From Phenylobacterium sp. (GTDB lineage Bacteria; Pseudomonadota; Alphaproteobacteria; Caulobacterales; Caulobacteraceae): a stretch of DNA of 39,983 nucleotides. The stretch is taken from positions 1-39,983 of the forward strand of contig NZ_SCVD01000027.1 in the NCBI RefSeq assembly GCF_004297125.1. Direction: 5' to 3'. Position numbers and translations under genes: made by a program. A model generated the notes under the pieces. That model did no database searches and was not told the origin of the DNA. It worked only from the letters and a program-made list of their open reading frames with translations. Of this stretch, positions 37,200 to 39,983 are shown one piece after another. The first letter of the stretch is position 1. Each line of letters starts with the position of its first letter.

Positions 37200-39983
37200 G
37201 TGAGCAAGCCTACCGTACGTGCGCGCCTTCTGGCGTCTTCGATGATCTGCGGCGCGGCGATCGCCGTCGCCGGCCCGGCGATGGCCCAGACCGGCGGCGC
37301 CGACGAGGTGTCCGAGGTCGTCGTCACCGGCACCCGGATCCCCTCGCCGAACCTGGAGAGCGTCAGCCCGGTGACCGCCGTGAGCGCCGCTGAAATCAAG
37401 GCCACGGGCGTGACCCGGGTCGAAGACATGATCAACAGCCTGCCGCAGGCCTTCGCGGCCCAGGGCTCGTCGGTCTCCAACGGCTCCACCGGCACCGCGA
37501 CGGTGAGCCTGCGCGGCCTCGGGCCGACGCGCACCCAGGTCCTGATCGACGGCCGCCGCCTGATGCCGGGCACCCCGAACACCACGGGCGCCAACCTGGC
37601 CCCCGACATCAACTTCATCCCCTCGGCCCTGATCGAGCGCGTCGACGTGCTGACGGGCGGCGCCTCGGCCGTTTACGGCGCCGACGCCGTCGGCGGCGTC
37701 GTCAACTTCATCATGTCGAAGAACTTCGAGGGCGTGCGGATCGACGCCCAGTACGGCATCTACCAGCACGACAATTCCAGCCCGATCGCCGACGTGGTCC
37801 GCGCCAAGGCGGCGACCGCCGCCAACCCCGAGTTCTTCAAGCTGCCGAAGGACAACGTGCGCGACGGGGAAAGCTCGCAAGTCACCCTCGTGATCGGCGT
37901 CAACTCGCCGGACGGCAAGGGCAACGTCACCGCCTACGCCGGCTACCGCCACGTCGAGCCGATCCTGCAGGGCAACCGCGACTTCTCGGCCTGCACGCTG
38001 AACTCGGGCGACACCTTCGCCGCCGCCGGCTGCGGCGGTTCGGGCACCGCCTTCCCCGCACGCGTCGGGAACCCGGCGGGGAACACGTCCGGGCCCGGCG
38101 GTTCCTTCATCCCGCCGCAGATCGTCGACATCACCGGCCCGGGCAACACGTTCCGCGACCAGGACGGCGCCCGCGACGTCTTCAACTTCGGTCCGGACAA
38201 CTACTACCAGCGTCCCGACGACCGCTACGTCCTGGGCGCCTTCGCCAACTACGAGATCAACGAGTGGGCCACGGCCTACGCCGATCTGATGTTCATGGAC
38301 GACTCCTCCACGTTCCAGATCGCGGCGGGCGGCATCTTCGCCGGCACCTTCTCGATCAACTGCGCCAACCCGTTCCTGTCGGATCAACAGCGCTCGCGCA
38401 TGGCCTTCACCGCCGCGAACGGCGGCGGGACCTGCGCCAGTCAACCCAACGCCCTTTGGACCGGCACGGTCGCGCGCCGGAACGTCGAGGGCGGGGGCCG
38501 TCAGGGGCGGATGCAGCACCAGCAGTACCGCTACGTCGTGGGCGTCCGCGGCGACCTGAACGACAACTGGAACTACGACTTCGCCATGCAGTACGGCCGC
38601 GTGTCGTTCAGCCAGGTCTCGACGGGCTTCTTCCGTACGACGGGCATCAACAACGCGCTCAACGTCGTCATGGTGAACGGCAAGCCCACCTGCGCCTCGG
38701 TCGTGAACCAGACCGACCTGGCCTGCGTGCCCTACAACATCTTCCAGCTCGGCGGCGTGACCCAGGAGGCGCTCGACTATCTGGAAACCCCCTCCACCAT
38801 CGCCGGCAACCTGTTCGAGCGGGTGGTGAACTTCAACATCGGTGGCGACCTCACCGAGTACGGTGTCAAGTCGCCGTGGGCCAATGACGGCCTGGGCCTG
38901 TCCATGGGCGCGGAGTATCGCCGGGAAACCATGGATTTCGCCGCCGACTTCATCTCGTCCTCGGGCGACCTGAACGGCTCGGGCGGCGCGGCCCCGCCGG
39001 TGAACGGCTCGTTCGACGTATACGAGCTCTTTGCGGAAACCCGCATCCCGATCGTGCAGGACATGGCCTTCGCCAAGAACCTGACGATGGAACTGGCTTT
39101 CCGCTACTCGGACTACACCTCCATCGGCACCACCGAGACCTACAAGATCGCCGGCGATTGGGAGCCCGTCGACGGAGTCCGCATCCGCGGCGGCTACAAC
39201 CGCGCCGTTCGCGCCCCGCACGTCCTCGAGCTCTTCGCGCAGCAGAACGTCGTGCTCGACGGCACGCAGGACCCCTGCGCCGGCCTGGCGGCTTCCAGCC
39301 CGCTGGTCGCCCGCTGCGCCCAGGCCTTCGGCCTGACCACCGCCCAGGTCCTGGCGATCGAGAAGAACACCGCCAACCAGTACAACGGGCTTCTGGGCGG
39401 AAACCCCAACCTGGATCCGGAAACCGCCGACACCTACACCTTGGGCGTGGTCTACCAGCCGTCGTTCCTGCCGGGCTTCAACGTCTCGGTCGACTGGTTC
39501 GACATCAAGGTGAAGGACTTCATCTCCGGCATCGGCGCCGACACCATCATCACCCGCTGCGTCAACACCCTGGATCCCTTCTTCTGCAACCTAGTCCACC
39601 GCGACGGCCAGGGCTCGCTGTGGCTGTCGAACCAGGGCTACGTCCAGGATACGACGCTGAACACGGGTTCGTTGAGCACCAAGGGCATCGACGTCAACGC
39701 CAGCTACCGCACCGACCTCGAGAACCTCGGCCTCGGGAACATGGGCGGCGTCAGCATCAGCTTCGTCGGCACCTGGCTCGACGAACTGGCCGTCCAGAGC
39801 CTGCCGGGCGACCCGGCCTTCGACTGCGCCGGCTACTACGGCAACATCTGCTCGGTGTCGGGTGGTCTGTCCTCGCCGAACCCGGAATGGCGTCACAAGG
39901 CTCGCCTGACCTGGACCACGCCGTTCGAATACGGCGACTGGTTCAAGGACTTCTCGCTCAGCCTGCAATGGCGCCACTTCAAC
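37200..39983 (+). CDS. TonB-dependent outer membrane receptor (C-terminus beyond window)
   Basis: A reading frame of 928 codons runs from GTG 37200 to the window end without a stop, so the protein is longer. AAGGGG lies 9 bases before the GTG. A signal peptide (cleavage near residue 30, PAMAQ) is followed by a TonB box-like EVVVTGTRIPSP and the plug domain (VEDMINSLPQAF, GLGPTRTQVLIDGRRLMPG, GGASAVYGADAVGGVVNFIM), then the barrel. Pairs of cysteines in the barrel (for example CTLNSGDTFAAAGC, CASVVNQTDLAC, CVNTLDPFFC) suggest disulfide-tied outer loops. Such large receptors in Caulobacterales import sugars, peptides or siderophores, driven by TonB. The substrate is not identified. Confidence 0.93.
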   Translation, partial: MSKPTVRARLLASSMICGAAIAVAGPAMAQTGGADEVSEVVVTGTRIPSPNLESVSPVTAVSAAEIKATGVTRVEDMINSLPQAFAAQGSSVSNGSTGTATVSLRGLGPTRTQVLIDGRRLMPGTPNTTGANLAPDINFIPSALIERVDVLTGGASAVYGADAVGGVVNFIMSKNFEGVRIDAQYGIYQHDNSSPIADVVRAKAATAANPEFFKLPKDNVRDGESSQVTLVIGVNSPDGKGNVTAYAGYRHVEPILQGNRDFSACTLNSGDTFAAAGCGGSGTAFPARVGNPAGNTSGPGGSFIPPQIVDITGPGNTFRDQDGARDVFNFGPDNYYQRPDDRYVLGAFANYEINEWATAYADLMFMDDSSTFQIAAGGIFAGTFSINCANPFLSDQQRSRMAFTAANGGGTCASQPNALWTGTVARRNVEGGGRQGRMQHQQYRYVVGVRGDLNDNWNYDFAMQYGRVSFSQVSTGFFRTTGINNALNVVMVNGKPTCASVVNQTDLACVPYNIFQLGGVTQEALDYLETPSTIAGNLFERVVNFNIGGDLTEYGVKSPWANDGLGLSMGAEYRRETMDFAADFISSSGDLNGSGGAAPPVNGSFDVYELFAETRIPIVQDMAFAKNLTMELAFRYSDYTSIGTTETYKIAGDWEPVDGVRIRGGYNRAVRAPHVLELFAQQNVVLDGTQDPCAGLAASSPLVARCAQAFGLTTAQVLAIEKNTANQYNGLLGGNPNLDPETADTYTLGVVYQPSFLPGFNVSVDWFDIKVKDFISGIGADTIITRCVNTLDPFFCNLVHRDGQGSLWLSNQGYVQDTTLNTGSLSTKGIDVNASYRTDLENLGLGNMGGVSISFVGTWLDELAVQSLPGDPAFDCAGYYGNICSVSGGLSSPNPEWRHKARLTWTTPFEYGDWFKDFSLSLQWRHFN

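Noticed and set aside
37014..39221. A 735-codon minus-strand frame
   Set aside because: Antisense to the TonB receptor, whose plug and barrel motifs read through uninterrupted.
1..39983. Mobile element or genomic island
   Set aside because: No transposase, integrase, terminal inverted repeats, target duplications or tRNA insertion site are seen, and base composition is uniform apart from short AT-rich promoter patches.

Overview
The window is a high-GC, densely coding chromosomal segment of an alphaproteobacterium, most likely Caulobacterales (Phenylobacterium/Caulobacter type). The main reasons are a full-length gcrA cell-cycle regulator gene, a LexA box of the alphaproteobacterial GTTC-N7-GTTC kind, a large TonB-dependent receptor with the N-terminal VVVTGTRI signature, and general gene content (short MetE-like protein, EmrAB-NodT efflux, DUF2093, LpxL-type acyltransferase). 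The genus is inferred, not proven. I see no transposase, integrase, phage gene, tRNA, rRNA or CRISPR array, so this looks like ordinary chromosome with some accessory character.

Layout. 1-2.4 kb: a cut-off hypothetical gene under a LexA-like box, an exported ankyrin protein, and a DUF2975 membrane protein paired with a Cro/CI-type regulator. 2.4-9.3 kb: a hairpin repeat, a MetE C-terminal-like methyltransferase divergent from a MarR regulator and flavin reductase, a GST, an acyl-CoA synthetase divergent from two alpha/beta hydrolases. 9.5-10.7 kb: a membrane-anchored dihaem cytochrome c and a 53-residue membrane protein. 10.8-15.6 kb: a TetR regulator divergent from a complete tripartite efflux operon (outer membrane lipoprotein, EmrA-like adaptor, EmrB-like pump) with a perfect 25-bp operator between them. 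15.6-19.8 kb: a sugar-precursor operon on the minus strand (small coiled-coil membrane protein, KdsD, phosphomannomutase/phosphoglucomutase, UDP-glucose dehydrogenase) feeding envelope polysaccharide. 19.9-23.7 kb: gpmA (TTG start), a RibD-like deaminase and two tandem pentapeptide-repeat proteins closed by a strong bidirectional terminator.

23.7-30.7 kb: an Hsp20 gene with a ROSE-like RNA thermometer and heat-shock-like promoter, two paralogous exported SAM-methyltransferase-like proteins, an SCP2-domain protein followed by an alpha/beta hydrolase with a roughly 230-residue histone-H1-like tail, a HisN-like phosphatase, a Cro/CI-type regulator divergent from an LpxL-type lipid A acyltransferase, and DUF2093. 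30.7-33.8 kb: xseA, gcrA (with its own terminator) and an orphan ABC-2 permease. 33.8-37.0 kb: an AraC regulator divergent from a membrane protein, LysR and two overlapping ArsR-like regulators. 37.2 kb to the end: a TonB-dependent receptor that runs off the window.

The best candidates for new biology are the SOS-box gene at the left edge, the Hsp20 thermometer, the SCP2/H1-tailed hydrolase pair, the exported methyltransferase pair, and the LysR-ArsR-ArsR regulator cassette. All functional statements are from reading translated sequence and motifs; no database search was run.
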